Shown here piece by piece: positions 50,244 through 58,517 of a stretch of 64,000 nucleotides of DNA. Numbering within the stretch: position 1 is the first letter of the stretch; the number at the start of each line of letters is the position of its first letter. The translations under genes were made by a program, and so were the position numbers. The stretch covers positions 62,001 through 126,000 of the forward strand of contig JAFIGD010000003.1 of the NCBI GenBank assembly GCA_020831625.1. The letters are read 5' to 3'. This DNA comes from Verrucomicrobiota bacterium (GTDB lineage Bacteria > Verrucomicrobiota > Kiritimatiellia > SS1-B-03-39 > UBA6053). A model generated the notes under the pieces. That model was given only the letters and a program-made list of their open reading frames with translations. It was not told the DNA's origin and ran no database searches.

Positions 50244-51677
50244 ATGATCAAACTCGAATTTTTAAACGGACCCCTGAGCGGTGAACACCGGCTCTTTCGT
50301 CACACGCCCGTTCGCATCGGGCGTGAGTCTGGCTGTGATTTGATCCTGGAGCATGACACGCTGGTTTCGCGGAACCATGCGCGGCTTCGCGCGGAGTCGG
50401 GGCAGGTGGTTTTGGAGGATTCAGGCGCGAGCAATCCGATTCTGGTGAACGGTCATCCGCTTCGCGGGGAGGCGATGCTGGAGTCGGGGGATGTGTTGAC
50501 GCTGGGGGGCACGGAGGTTTCGTTCCGCTGGATTGACCCGCCCCGGCCGGTACAAATCCGCCGCCGTTCGGCTTTGGAATGGATCGCGATGGCGGCGGCG
50601 GGGGCCATTCTTTTGTCGCAGGCGGTTTTTTTGGTGTTTTATGCGCCAACCTGGCGGTCGAACGTGGATATGGAGGTGTTGCGCCCGACACCGACTCCGG
50701 TTCCGGTGGAACCGCCCGAGGAGCCGGTGCATCCGGATCCTGATTTGGAGGCGGCGACCCCGATAGCCCCCGGCCCGGATGACCCTCAACCGCCTTCAGA
50801 GGAAGCTCCGTCCCCTGAACCGACTCCGACGCCTCCGCCGGTTCCCACGCCCACGCCGATGCCGCTGACCGAATCGCTTACTGCGGAGGAGCAGTTGGAG
50901 CGGGCGCGGGAACTGATCCGGGAACGGCGCATGCTGGAAGCGGACCGTTTGCTCCTTCAGATTCGGGATCAACACCCCTCTTTATTGGGGGCCCAGCTGG
51001 AATATGCCCGGCTCATGGGGCGGCAGTCCCGCTTTCAAGAGAGTATCGATGCGTGGAACGTGGTGCGGGAATTGGCGGAGCCGGGTTCTCCGGAGGCGAG
51101 GGAGGCGGCAATTGAGCTGCCGTTGATGGAGCGCAGGCTGCGCCAGTTGCAACGGCCGTTGCCGGAGCCGCCGCCGCCCAGAGACCCACCCGCACCGCGT
51201 CCGACTCCGCCCGCCCCCCCCCGTGCGGTTCCGCCTCCTCCGGCTGATCGGACACCGGCGGCCCCGAGAGGCGATGTCGTGCGGAATCCTTCGCTCCTGA
51301 TTCAGAATATCACCATGCAGCGTTTCGCGGACCAGAGCGTGACGGATATGCGGGAGATACGGTTTACCCTGCAGCATGTTTTCGGGGCGCGTCCGGTTCC
51401 GGAGGGGCGGGCGCGGGTGGTGGCCCGGTTTTATGAGTCCGACGGTCAACGCGTGTTTCCGGCGAATATTCCCACTCCCGAGGTGACGGTGCGGATCAAC
51501 CGAGAAATGAGCCGCGGAGAAAGCATGCGCGATATTCGGGTCATCTATCAGGTCCCCCGGGGCGCGCGGGGCGCCGGCTCCGGGACCTACTACGGGGTGG
51601 TTATTCGGGTTTATGTGGGAGAGCAACTGGAGCATGAATTGTCGCTCCCCGCCTCGTTGATCCAGATCTCACAATGA
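50244..51677 (+). CDS. FHA-domain, single-pass membrane protein with Pro-rich linkers
   Basis: 477 aa from ATG 50244, with CGGAG 8 nt before it. Residues 1-90 are a forkhead-associated domain, with IGRESGCDLIL, SRNHARLR and DVLTLGGTEVSF, able to bind phosphothreonine. A membrane helix follows (AMAAAGAILLSQAVFLVFYA, about 114-133). The next about 75 residues are Pro/Glu-rich, followed by a helical region (about 215-310), possibly a tetratricopeptide-like repeat (ERRMLEADRLLLQIRDQHPS). A second Pro-rich linker and a C-terminal beta domain (about 350-477; SLLIQNITMQRF, IRVIYQVPRGARG) end the protein. The architecture mirrors the zinc-ribbon protein on the other side of glyS. Function is unknown; envelope signalling or assembly is possible. 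Confidence 0.8.
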   Translation: MIKLEFLNGPLSGEHRLFRHTPVRIGRESGCDLILEHDTLVSRNHARLRAESGQVVLEDSGASNPILVNGHPLRGEAMLESGDVLTLGGTEVSFRWIDPPRPVQIRRRSALEWIAMAAAGAILLSQAVFLVFYAPTWRSNVDMEVLRPTPTPVPVEPPEEPVHPDPDLEAATPIAPGPDDPQPPSEEAPSPEPTPTPPPVPTPTPMPLTESLTAEEQLERARELIRERRMLEADRLLLQIRDQHPSLLGAQLEYARLMGRQSRFQESIDAWNVVRELAEPGSPEAREAAIELPLMERRLRQLQRPLPEPPPPRDPPAPRPTPPAPPRAVPPPPADRTPAAPRGDVVRNPSLLIQNITMQRFADQSVTDMREIRFTLQHVFGARPVPEGRARVVARFYESDGQRVFPANIPTPEVTVRINREMSRGESMRDIRVIYQVPRGARGAGSGTYYGVVIRVYVGEQLEHELSLPASLIQISQ

Positions 51678-51694
51678 CAATACTGTTGCTTAAA

Positions 51695-51717
51695 TACAAT
51701 CTATTGACAAAATTGTA
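51695..51717. promoter_or_regulatory. Dyad TACAAT-N11-ATTGTA upstream of amtB
   Basis: A perfect 6-bp inverted repeat with an 11-bp spacer, about 130 bp before the proposed sigma-54 promoter. The distance suits an upstream activator site, although the sequence is not the classical NtrC site. The 230-bp gap is AT-rich. TTGACA lies within the spacer. Confidence 0.45.
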
Positions 51718-51828
51718 GTGATTTTGTTGGTTTGAAATCCGTCGTGATAATGTCGAAAAGGATACCTTTATGGATTTTTTAGCTTGTTTTTCGCATTTAA
51801 GATTAGTTTTTTATGCGCTTATCAGTTT

Positions 51829-51844
51829 TGGCATTGCCATTGCT
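51829..51844 (+). promoter_or_regulatory. Sigma-54 type -24/-12 promoter of amtB
   Basis: TGGCATTGCCATTGCT matches the consensus TGGCAC-N5-TTGC(T). The invariant GG and GC are separated by exactly 10 nt, as this sigma factor requires. The start codon is 64 nt after the element. Nitrogen-regulated amtB/glnB genes are a classic sigma-54 target. Confidence 0.75.
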
Positions 51845-51907
51845 AGGATTGAAGCCGATGCGTGAGCGTTTCGCGCATTGAATTTCCTTCCCACCCAAGC
51901 AACACGA

Positions 51908-53224
51908 ATGATTCCATATCGAACCCGAGCGTTAATGATGCTATTTGCGATCAGTGCCGCGCCCCTGTATGCAGAGGACGCGTTGTCGCTGGCTTCGCTG
52001 GATTATCGGTTGAACACGCTGTGGCTTTTGATTGCTTCCGTGAAAATTTTCCTGATGCATCTTGGCTTCGCCACGCTGGAGTCCGGTTTGACGCGCGCGA
52101 AAAACACGGTGAATATTCTGTTTAAGAATCTCACGGTGTTGGCACTGGGCATTTTAGGGTTCACGCTTTGCGGGTACAGTTTCATGTTTCAGGGGGATCC
52201 GTTGGTTCCGGTGTCCTCCTGGTTTGGATTTGCAGGATGGGGTGCGGGAGATATGTCGGGGGCGCTGACGTTGAACGCTTCCGGAAACTATGAGGTGACC
52301 CGTTGGAGTTTTCTCCTGTTTCAGGCAATGTTTGCCGCGACCTGCGCGACAATTGTGTCCGGGGCGGTGGCGGAACGCATTAAGCTGTCTGCATTTTTGA
52401 TTTTTTCTTTTGTGTACGTGTCCGTGGTGTATCCGGTTCTGGGATCCTGGACGTGGGGGCAGGGATGGCTGCATCAGCGGGGGTTCACGGATTTCGCCGG
52501 TTCCACGGTTGTGCATTCGGTCGGTGGATGGGCGGCGCTGGCCGGAGCGATTTTTCTGGGGCCCCGGCTGGGAAAATATGTTAACAGCACCACCAAGCCG
52601 ATGATCGGTCACAGCCTTCCGCTGGCGACGCTCGGGGTGTTTATGTTGTGGTTCGGATGGTACGGGTTCAACGGGGGATCGGTGTTCAGCCGGAGTCCGG
52701 AACTGTTGTCCCAAGTGTTTGTGGTCACCACCTTGTCGGCCTCGGCGGGGTTGTTCACGACAATTTTGCTAACCTGGCTTATTCAGGGTAAACCGGATTT
52801 GACCATGATGTTGAACGGAGCGTTAGGCGGCCTGGTCGGGGTCACCGCCGGGGCGAATCTGTATGGCGTGTCAACTTCACTTTGGGTGGGGATCATCAGT
52901 GGCGCGCTGGTGGTGACCTTTATCCCGCTGTTCGATAAATTGAGGGTGGATGATCCGGTGGGCGCGCTCTCGGTGCATTTGGTTTGCGGTGTATGGGGAA
53001 CGCTGGCGGTCGGGGTGTTTTCATCCGCGCATTCCCTGGGGGTTCAGTTTTTAGGCGTCTTCACTTACGGGGCGGCGGCCTTCGCCTCGGCATCGGTGTT
53101 GTTTTTGATCCTGAGAAGCACCTCCGGTCTCCGGGTGTCGGAAGAGGAGGAGCTTGCGGGACTGGATCTCGGCGAGCACGGCATGGAGGCCTACACCGGA
53201 TTTCAGATTTTCACGACCCAATAA
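51908..53224 (+). CDS. amtB: Ammonium transporter
   Basis: 438 aa from ATG 51908, with a signal peptide ([20 protein letters not shown], cleaved near AEDA) and about 11 membrane helices. The conducting twin histidines are in TVVHSVGGW and [11 protein letters not shown]. The aromatic gate is in [10 protein letters not shown], and [17 protein letters not shown] follows as usual. It carries ammonium through the inner membrane, with gating by PII. It is 4 bp ahead of the PII gene, so the two are cotranscribed from the sigma-54-type promoter at 51829. Slightly longer N-terminal starts (TTG 51878) are possible but less likely. Confidence 0.96.
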   Translation: MIPYRTRALMMLFAISAAPLYAEDALSLASLDYRLNTLWLLIASVKIFLMHLGFATLESGLTRAKNTVNILFKNLTVLALGILGFTLCGYSFMFQGDPLVPVSSWFGFAGWGAGDMSGALTLNASGNYEVTRWSFLLFQAMFAATCATIVSGAVAERIKLSAFLIFSFVYVSVVYPVLGSWTWGQGWLHQRGFTDFAGSTVVHSVGGWAALAGAIFLGPRLGKYVNSTTKPMIGHSLPLATLGVFMLWFGWYGFNGGSVFSRSPELLSQVFVVTTLSASAGLFTTILLTWLIQGKPDLTMMLNGALGGLVGVTAGANLYGVSTSLWVGIISGALVVTFIPLFDKLRVDDPVGALSVHLVCGVWGTLAVGVFSSAHSLGVQFLGVFTYGAAAFASASVLFLILRSTSGLRVSEEEELAGLDLGEHGMEAYTGFQIFTTQ

Positions 53225-53228
53225 TTTT

Positions 53229-53570
53229 ATGAAACTCATCGTCGCATATATTCAACCCTATCGGCTTAACGCTGTGAAACAGGCTCTTTACGAAAAAGAA
53301 GTCGTAAAGATGTCGGTGACCACCGCGCTGGGGTGCGGGCAACAGATGGGATATCACGAAACCTACCGCGGCGCGGACATTGAAGTGAACCTGTTGAAAA
53401 AGATGCGGATTGAAATCGCGGTGACGGATCCGTTTGTTCAGACCACGATTGACGCGATCATCCAGGGGGCCCGGACCGGCAAGATCGGTGACGGCAAAAT
53501 TCTGGTGATGGACCTGGTGGATTGCATCCGTATCCGGACCGGAGAAGTCGGGGATGAGGCCATCGGATAA
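53229..53570 (+). CDS. glnB: PII nitrogen-regulatory protein lacking Tyr51
   Basis: 113 aa starting [20 protein letters not shown], aligned without gaps to GlnB/GlnK. The T-loop region reads [20 protein letters not shown] then [10 protein letters not shown]. Tyr46 (ETYRG) is present, but the uridylylated Tyr51 is Ile51. The ATP-binding end [14 protein letters not shown] and [15 protein letters not shown] is conserved. It should therefore sense ATP/ADP and 2-oxoglutarate but not be uridylylated at Tyr51. Directly following amtB, it is expected to bind and close the transporter when nitrogen is in excess (GlnK role). The symbol could equally be glnK. Confidence 0.94.
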   Translation: MKLIVAYIQPYRLNAVKQALYEKEVVKMSVTTALGCGQQMGYHETYRGADIEVNLLKKMRIEIAVTDPFVQTTIDAIIQGARTGKIGDGKILVMDLVDCIRIRTGEVGDEAIG

Positions 53571-53709
53571 ACCTGTTGACAACTTTATATTTCATGCGAT
53601 ACAAGGTATTTACAAAACTCAAACACTCTGCTAACCTTTCCCGAACGTGCGGGGCAAACACCGTGTTTGTACCCGCCAAAAGACAAACCCAAACGAGAGA
53701 GAGAACAAC

Positions 53710-54399
53710 ATGACCATGAAGAAATTCATTGGAACAATCAGTGCAGCTTTGGCTGCGACCGCCCTTACCGCTTCGGCCGGGGTGGATGTCGATATCGTCA
53801 GCGCATACGTCTGGCGTGGTGTCACCCTCAGTGAAGAAGCCCAGGTTCAGCCCGGCTTTGAAACTGAGATCTTTGGCGGACTGGCCACCTTCGGCACCTG
53901 GGGCAGTTTCGATCTGGATGAATCTCAGTTCATCGAAATCGATTACTACCTGGAAATTCCGCTTCCCCTCGGTGAAGACAGCCCGGTAACGGCCGATGTC
54001 GTTTACACCGAATACACCTACCCGGGTTTTCCTGGCGATGCCGACCGTGAAATCGGTCTGGTCTTCGGCACGGATGTCGGTGAAGTCGGACTGGGCCTCG
54101 GCCTGTTCTACGGTGTGGGCGGCGAAGCTGACAGCTCCCTGTACGTCGAGCTTTCCGCTGAATACGGAATGGCGCTTGCCGAAAACATTGACCTCGGTCT
54201 GAGTGCGGTTCTGCACTACTGGGACATTGACGGCGGCGAATCCGGCTTCAACGCCGCGACCCTGAGCGCCGTGCTTGACCTCGTCATTCCCGAAGTCGAA
54301 TTCCCGATCAGCGTTGGCATCAGCTACGTGATCGAAATCGATGAGGATGTCGCTCCGGTGGACGAAGACCTGTTCTTCACCCTTGGCTTCTCTCTGTAA
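53710..54399 (+). CDS. TorF/Gcw_chp-like outer-membrane beta-barrel protein
   Basis: 229 aa from ATG 53710, with GAGAGAGAG as a ribosome site. The signal peptide (MTMKKFIGTISAALAATALTASA) is cleaved before GVDVDIVSAYVWRG. SAYVWRGVTLSEEAQVQPGF is the diagnostic start of the TIGR02001/Gcw_chp (TorF) family. The rest is alternating hydrophobic strands (LGLGLFYGVGG, LSAEYGMALA, ISVGISYVIEI) and ends in Leu, as outer-membrane barrels do. I recall that such genes often lie beside amtB and glnK, as here, suggesting a porin for nitrogen compounds. It has its own promoter candidate (TTGACA, 53577-53582) and a strong terminator after it. Confidence 0.85.
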   Translation: MTMKKFIGTISAALAATALTASAGVDVDIVSAYVWRGVTLSEEAQVQPGFETEIFGGLATFGTWGSFDLDESQFIEIDYYLEIPLPLGEDSPVTADVVYTEYTYPGFPGDADREIGLVFGTDVGEVGLGLGLFYGVGGEADSSLYVELSAEYGMALAENIDLGLSAVLHYWDIDGGESGFNAATLSAVLDLVIPEVEFPISVGISYVIEIDEDVAPVDEDLFFTLGFSL

Positions 54400-54425
54400 T
54401 TCAGAGCGGATTCCAAACCATCAAA

Positions 54426-54454
54426 CCCTCCGCCTTCGGGCGGAGGGTTTTTTT
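54426..54454 (+). terminator. Strong Rho-independent terminator
   Basis: CCCTCCGCC (54426-54434), TTCG loop, GGCGGAGGG (54439-54447) and seven T residues. The 9-bp perfect stem follows the stop of the outer-membrane protein by 27 bp. It ends the nitrogen cluster. Confidence 0.95.
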
Positions 54455-54509
54455 ATCGGCTCAACCGGAAACCGTTTGCCTTTGGACGGGGAGCGGGTAG
54501 AGTCCGGGT

Positions 54510-55106
54510 ATGAAATTCTTCGGGTGGATGTGCATTATTTGGTTTGTCGCCTCCGTCGGGACGGCGCAGTTGGTCCTGCCTGATTTTTATGTGGACGAGG
54601 AGGAGGGGGACGCTCCGGAACCGTCGCCCCCGGCGGTGGACGGGCCCCATTCCCGCGGTGAAACATCGGATGAAACATCGGATGAGGCTTCACAGATGGA
54701 TCAACAGATGCGTCAGATGATGCAGGCTATGCAGGTGCGGCGGCCGCACACCGCCCGGACAGAACGCCTGGCGGAAGAGGATGAGGCGCTGTCGCGTCAG
54801 GATTTCAAGGCGGGACCGGCTGAACTTATGATAGAGCTGATCCGCCGTGACGGGCGTTCGGTCCGTCTGGAGGTTCCGAATCAAACGCTGATGCTGTCCA
54901 CGCGCGCGGGGCGGCTGCCGGTTCGTTTGCATGAAGTGGCGGAGATGCGGGAGGACGGTGAAGCGATGGTGATTCGGTTTCAGGACGCGGATCAGGTGAC
55001 GGGGCGTCTGGAGCGGATTTATATGCCTGTGGATGGAGAGCCGGGCCGTTTCCGCGCGTTGCCGCTTGACGGCATTTCGCTTATACGGCTGTCATCTCCC
55101 GAATGA
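54510..55106 (+). CDS. Secreted protein of unknown function
   Basis: 198 aa with a signal peptide (MKFFGWMCIIWFVASVGTAQ, cleaved near residue 19). A low-complexity acidic part follows (EEEGDAPEPSPP), then a Met/Gln-rich helix (MDQQMRQMMQAMQV). The last about 110 residues look like a small beta domain (LMIELIRRDGRSVRLEV, LPVRLHEVAEMREDG, VIRFQDADQVTGRL). No family is recognised. It follows the terminator at 54426 and converges with the aminotransferase, overlapping it by 26 bp at the 3' end. Confidence 0.65.
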   Translation: MKFFGWMCIIWFVASVGTAQLVLPDFYVDEEEGDAPEPSPPAVDGPHSRGETSDETSDEASQMDQQMRQMMQAMQVRRPHTARTERLAEEDEALSRQDFKAGPAELMIELIRRDGRSVRLEVPNQTLMLSTRAGRLPVRLHEVAEMREDGEAMVIRFQDADQVTGRLERIYMPVDGEPGRFRALPLDGISLIRLSSPE

Positions 55107-56223
55107 GACCGCAAATCCGGTCGAGGTCGGCCGGTGTCAGCGCGGAACCGGAGGGAAGGCAGAGCCCCTCGGCGTAAAGGCGGTCGGACACCCCCTGAGT
55201 GTACATGCGGAGGTGACGAAGCACGGGCTGCTGATGGAGGGGTTTCCAGACGAGCCGGCTTTCAATGTTATGGCTTTCGAGGTGCAGCCGCAACTCCTCG
55301 GGGGTGCAGGGGCATTCGAGGGCATCGAGCCGGAGAATGCTGAGCCAGCGGGTGGCTGTGTTCCAGGGGGCCTCGGGCATGAAGCGGATTCCGGGGAGGC
55401 CGGCGAGGCGTTCGCGGTAGCCTTCGAAGAGTGCGCGGCGTTTGGTGATGCGGTCGTCGAGCACATCAAACTGGGCCAGGGCCACTGCGGCGAGGAGATG
55501 GCTCATGCGATAATTATACCCGAGTTCACGGTGCTCGTAGTGGGCGACAGGTTCGCGGGCCTGCTGTGAGAGTTTTCGGGCGTGCTCAATGAAATCCTTA
55601 TCGTCGGAAACCAGAAGCCCTCCGGCGGAGGCGGTGATGATTTTGTTGCCGTTTAGGGAGTAAACTTCGGCCCAGGGGGCGGGAGTTTCCGGGAGGGTGC
55701 GGACCGCGCCGAGGGCTTCGGCGGCATCGCAGAGCACGGGAATCCCTTGCGGGGCGCACAAACCCTGAATGGCCTGCATATCACATCGTTGACCATACAA
55801 GTCTGTCGGGAGCACGGCCAGGACGGGACGCTCCTCGGCGCGGGCCTCCGCGAGCGCGTGGGAGAGCAGCACCGGGTCGAGGGTCCAACTGTCCTCCTCG
55901 GCATCGATTAGCCGGACTTCGCATCCCATCTGGAGCGCCGGGGAGATGCTGGCGATGAAACTGAGTGAAGACGCGAGGATGAGAGGCGGGAAAGGGAAGT
56001 TGGCGGGGTGGCGGGTGTCGATGAGATGGCGAATCCCGAGGTGCAGTGCTGCGGTTCCGGATTGCAGCGCGAGCGCATGATTGAAGCCGGTTCGTTCGGC
56101 AACCGCCTGCTCGAGCTCGTCGAGCAGGGGGCCGGTCGGCGCGATATAGTTACTTTCCATCGCGCGTTGAAGGTAAACGCTTTCGGTGCCGGCGAGATGT
56201 GGGGGTGAGAGGAAGATACGCAT
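55081..56223 (-). CDS. DegT/DnrJ/EryC1-family sugar aminotransferase, PglE-like
   Basis: 380 aa. The start MRIFLSPPHLAGTESVYLQRA and ESNYIAPTGP are typical of PglE/WbpE-type UDP-4-amino-sugar aminotransferases. The PLP-binding Lys194 is in LNGNKIITASAGG, and IPVLCDAAEALGA carries the Asp that holds the cofactor nitrogen. It converts a 4-keto-6-deoxy UDP-sugar into the amino sugar (as in bacillosamine synthesis). The next gene encodes the initiating transferase, so both belong to one glycan pathway. The dehydratase and acetyltransferase of such a pathway are not in this window. Confidence 0.93.
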   Translation of the reverse strand: MRIFLSPPHLAGTESVYLQRAMESNYIAPTGPLLDELEQAVAERTGFNHALALQSGTAALHLGIRHLIDTRHPANFPFPPLILASSLSFIASISPALQMGCEVRLIDAEEDSWTLDPVLLSHALAEARAEERPVLAVLPTDLYGQRCDMQAIQGLCAPQGIPVLCDAAEALGAVRTLPETPAPWAEVYSLNGNKIITASAGGLLVSDDKDFIEHARKLSQQAREPVAHYEHRELGYNYRMSHLLAAVALAQFDVLDDRITKRRALFEGYRERLAGLPGIRFMPEAPWNTATRWLSILRLDALECPCTPEELRLHLESHNIESRLVWKPLHQQPVLRHLRMYTQGVSDRLYAEGLCLPSGSALTPADLDRICGLIREMTAV

Positions 56224-56231
56224 ATGTCGGA

Positions 56232-56819
56232 TCAGGACGGGGGTGAGGGTGACCCGGTGAAGGGCGGGGCGGGTTCGGTGCCGCCGGAGGCGAGGCGTAA
56301 AGGGGTGAGGATTAGAATTTTAAGATCCAGAAGCGGGGTCGCATGATCGACGTACCAGACATCCTGCGAAAATTTTTGGTCCCATGACAAGTGATTTCGA
56401 CCTTGAATTTGCGCCCATCCTGTGAGCCCGGGCCGACATTCGTGACGCCGGGCCTGCTCCGGTGTGTATAAAGAAAGGTATTCCGGAAGCAGCGGGCGGG
56501 GACCGACAAAGCTCATGTCGCCTTTCAGGATGTTCCATAGTTCCGGGAGTTCATCGAGGGAGGAGGCGCGGAGAAATCGGCCGAGGGGCGTGACGCGGTC
56601 GGCCTCGGGTTCCTCCCCCGTCCGCATACTTCGGAACTTGTACAGGGTGAAGAGTTTACCGTCTTTTCCTGGACGGGCTTGACAAAAGAAAACCGGGGAA
56701 CCCATCCGTAACCGGATGAGGAGGGCCAGACCGATCATCAGCGGAAGGAGGAAGTTCAGCAGAATTGCGGCGCTGGCGGCGTCGAGTACTCTTTTGACGG
56801 GATGATACGTCCAAGACAT
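56232..56819 (-). CDS. Undecaprenyl-phosphate sugar-phosphate transferase, PglC-like
   Basis: 195 aa, the size of the short PglC-type phosphoglycosyl transferases. The membrane helix AAILLNFLLPLMIGLALLI is followed by GSPVFFCQARPGKDGKLF, LYKFRSM and the SLDELPEL catalytic Asp-Glu pair, then GDMSFVGPRPLLPEY and RPGLTGWAQIQGRN. These are the family's fixed motifs. It places a phospho-sugar on undecaprenyl phosphate to start a glycan. It lies 8 bp upstream of the PglE-like aminotransferase. No glycan polymerase is visible, so the pathway continues outside the window. Confidence 0.95.
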   Translation of the reverse strand: MSWTYHPVKRVLDAASAAILLNFLLPLMIGLALLIRLRMGSPVFFCQARPGKDGKLFTLYKFRSMRTGEEPEADRVTPLGRFLRASSLDELPELWNILKGDMSFVGPRPLLPEYLSLYTPEQARRHECRPGLTGWAQIQGRNHLSWDQKFSQDVWYVDHATPLLDLKILILTPLRLASGGTEPAPPFTGSPSPPS

Positions 56820-56935
56820 TTTGAGGGGAAATGGAAAAGAATTAAATGATTGCAGTCAATACGCCTTGCAAGTTTCGATCAAGCGGCTATATTAACGGAC
56901 GTTATGTCTATTACTCTTATCCCTACACGAGACTC

Positions 56936-57562
56936 ATGAAAGCATCAAATATCCCTGTCCCTCGTTTTTTAACTGTCCCCGAAGTTGGCGTGATTTGCGG
57001 TGTTTCCCGCAATACCGTCTATAATTGGGTTAAAAAAGGCGTTTTGGATGCCTATCAGACTCCGGGACGAACAAACCTCATTCGTCCGGGTGATCTTTTG
57101 CTGTTTATGCAAAAGAATGGAATGTTCATTCCAAACCGACTTATCGAAATTGCCAACGAGGACAGCAAAAATGTGGGATTTGTTCCGAAATCCGAATTGA
57201 ATGCGGGCGATAAGTTACCGGTGGTATTATGCATGGACGATGATCCGAAAGAACGTTCTGTCTGTGAGCGGGCTCTGAAAGGTAAAGCCGAAGTGTTGAC
57301 CGCATCCACAGGGTTTGAAGGGTTGCACTTGTTGACGGTGCGGGATGATATTCAAATCGTTCTTGTGGATACGGATATGCCTGGAATGTCCGGCGAGCAG
57401 ACGTTTGTGCAGGCGAAAGGACTCCGTCCCGCAGTGAAGTTGATCGCGCTGAGCCGAACAGAACCGAAATTTACGGATGCTGTTCATGTGAATGGTTTCA
57501 TTAAAAAGCCTTTGAAGCTAAAATCAGTTTTTGAGGGCTTGACTCCTTTCCTGAACGTGTGA
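56936..57562 (+). CDS. Helix-turn-helix plus receiver response regulator
   Basis: 208 aa from ATG 56936. Residues about 10-57 are an excisionase/MerR-type DNA-binding helix-turn-helix (FLTVPEVGVICGVSRNTVYNW, then TNLIRPGDL). Residues about 93-205 form a receiver domain. Its acid pocket is Asp101-Asp102-Asp103, the phospho-acceptor is Asp145 in LVDTDMPGMSG and the conserved Lys is in FIKKPL, all intact. The order (DNA-binding domain first, receiver last) is the reverse of common response regulators. No kinase is adjacent, so it is an orphan regulator whose phosphodonor is unknown. Base composition is more AT-rich than in its neighbours. It is divergent from the sugar transferase with a 116-bp gap. 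Confidence 0.87.
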   Translation: MKASNIPVPRFLTVPEVGVICGVSRNTVYNWVKKGVLDAYQTPGRTNLIRPGDLLLFMQKNGMFIPNRLIEIANEDSKNVGFVPKSELNAGDKLPVVLCMDDDPKERSVCERALKGKAEVLTASTGFEGLHLLTVRDDIQIVLVDTDMPGMSGEQTFVQAKGLRPAVKLIALSRTEPKFTDAVHVNGFIKKPLKLKSVFEGLTPFLNV

Positions 57563-57572
57563 GTCTTTCCGG

Positions 57573-58517
57573 GTGATTGTTTATCACCCTTATTCTCTTG
57601 AACCGCGCCCGCCTCTTCGTTTGGCGGGAGGAGTTCTCCTGCATGAGCGGAGGGGACTTTTAATACACAACCGCGTAACGGGGGGATGGGGGGATGCGGC
57701 GCCTTTGCCGGGGTTCTCGTACGAGACCCTCGGGGAGATCCTTTCCGGAGAGGCTCTGACTGCGGATTGGCTTCAAAAGTTTCCGAGCGGAAGGTTCGCA
57801 TTGGAGTGCGCCGGTCATTCGGATACGGGGCCGGTTCCGCCGGTGGGGGTGAATTTTTTATGGATTCCGGAAGTGGAACCGCTGGACAGGTTGATGGCCC
57901 GGCTTGAGGGAGTCGCTCATCCCTGCGTAAAAGTGAAATTGGGCCCGAATCCTGATTTCCGGGGCGTTTTGAATTTACTGGCCGATGTTAAAGGCGCCCG
58001 ACTCAGGTTGGATCCCAATCGGCGATGGGATGTGGAAACCGCTCTGAAGATTTTCCGCGCATTGCCGGAAGAGTCGCTTGAGTATATCGAGGAGCCGTTC
58101 GGAGAGTTTGAGTCGTATGCAGCAATTTGGGGGCGTTGCCCGGTGCCTGTCGCGTTGGATGAATCGTTATTGGCTTCAGTGCCCGGCGGGCTGGCGGAAC
58201 ATCCGCAGGTCAAGGCTCTGGTGATCAAGCCGACGCTGATGGGGGACGCAGAGGACCGCGAACCCTGGGTGCGTTTGGCCGCTGAAACCGGCAAATCGCT
58301 GGTCTGGAGTTCCTGTTTTGAGAGCGGTGTGGGGCTTTGGCACTTGGCAAGACTGGCCTCTGAGACCGGGGGTACGGTATCGGGCCTGGATACGGGCCGG
58401 GTGTTTGCGGAGGATTTGGTGGAGCCCCGCCCGCTGCCGAAAGACGGTTTTCTTGCGTGCGCTGAGTGGCGGGTGATTCCGCAGCGATATGCAGATCAAA
58501 ACGAATTGATGGCCTGA
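57573..58517 (+). CDS. Enolase-superfamily enzyme, o-succinylbenzoate-synthase-like
   Basis: 314 aa from GTG 57573. The barrel motifs are visible: Lys in VKVKLG, metal ligands Asp in LDPNRRWD, Glu in YIEEPF and Asp in VALDESLL, and the second Lys in LVIKPTLMG. The set K-x-K/D-N/E/D-E/K is that of MenC (o-succinylbenzoate synthase) and dipeptide epimerase relatives. MenC makes a menaquinone precursor from SHCHC. No other men gene is near, so the assignment to menaquinone is tentative. It follows the response-regulator gene by 10 bp and overlaps the convergent peptidase gene by 22 bp. Confidence 0.8.
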   Translation: MIVYHPYSLEPRPPLRLAGGVLLHERRGLLIHNRVTGGWGDAAPLPGFSYETLGEILSGEALTADWLQKFPSGRFALECAGHSDTGPVPPVGVNFLWIPEVEPLDRLMARLEGVAHPCVKVKLGPNPDFRGVLNLLADVKGARLRLDPNRRWDVETALKIFRALPEESLEYIEEPFGEFESYAAIWGRCPVPVALDESLLASVPGGLAEHPQVKALVIKPTLMGDAEDREPWVRLAAETGKSLVWSSCFESGVGLWHLARLASETGGTVSGLDTGRVFAEDLVEPRPLPKDGFLACAEWRVIPQRYADQNELMA

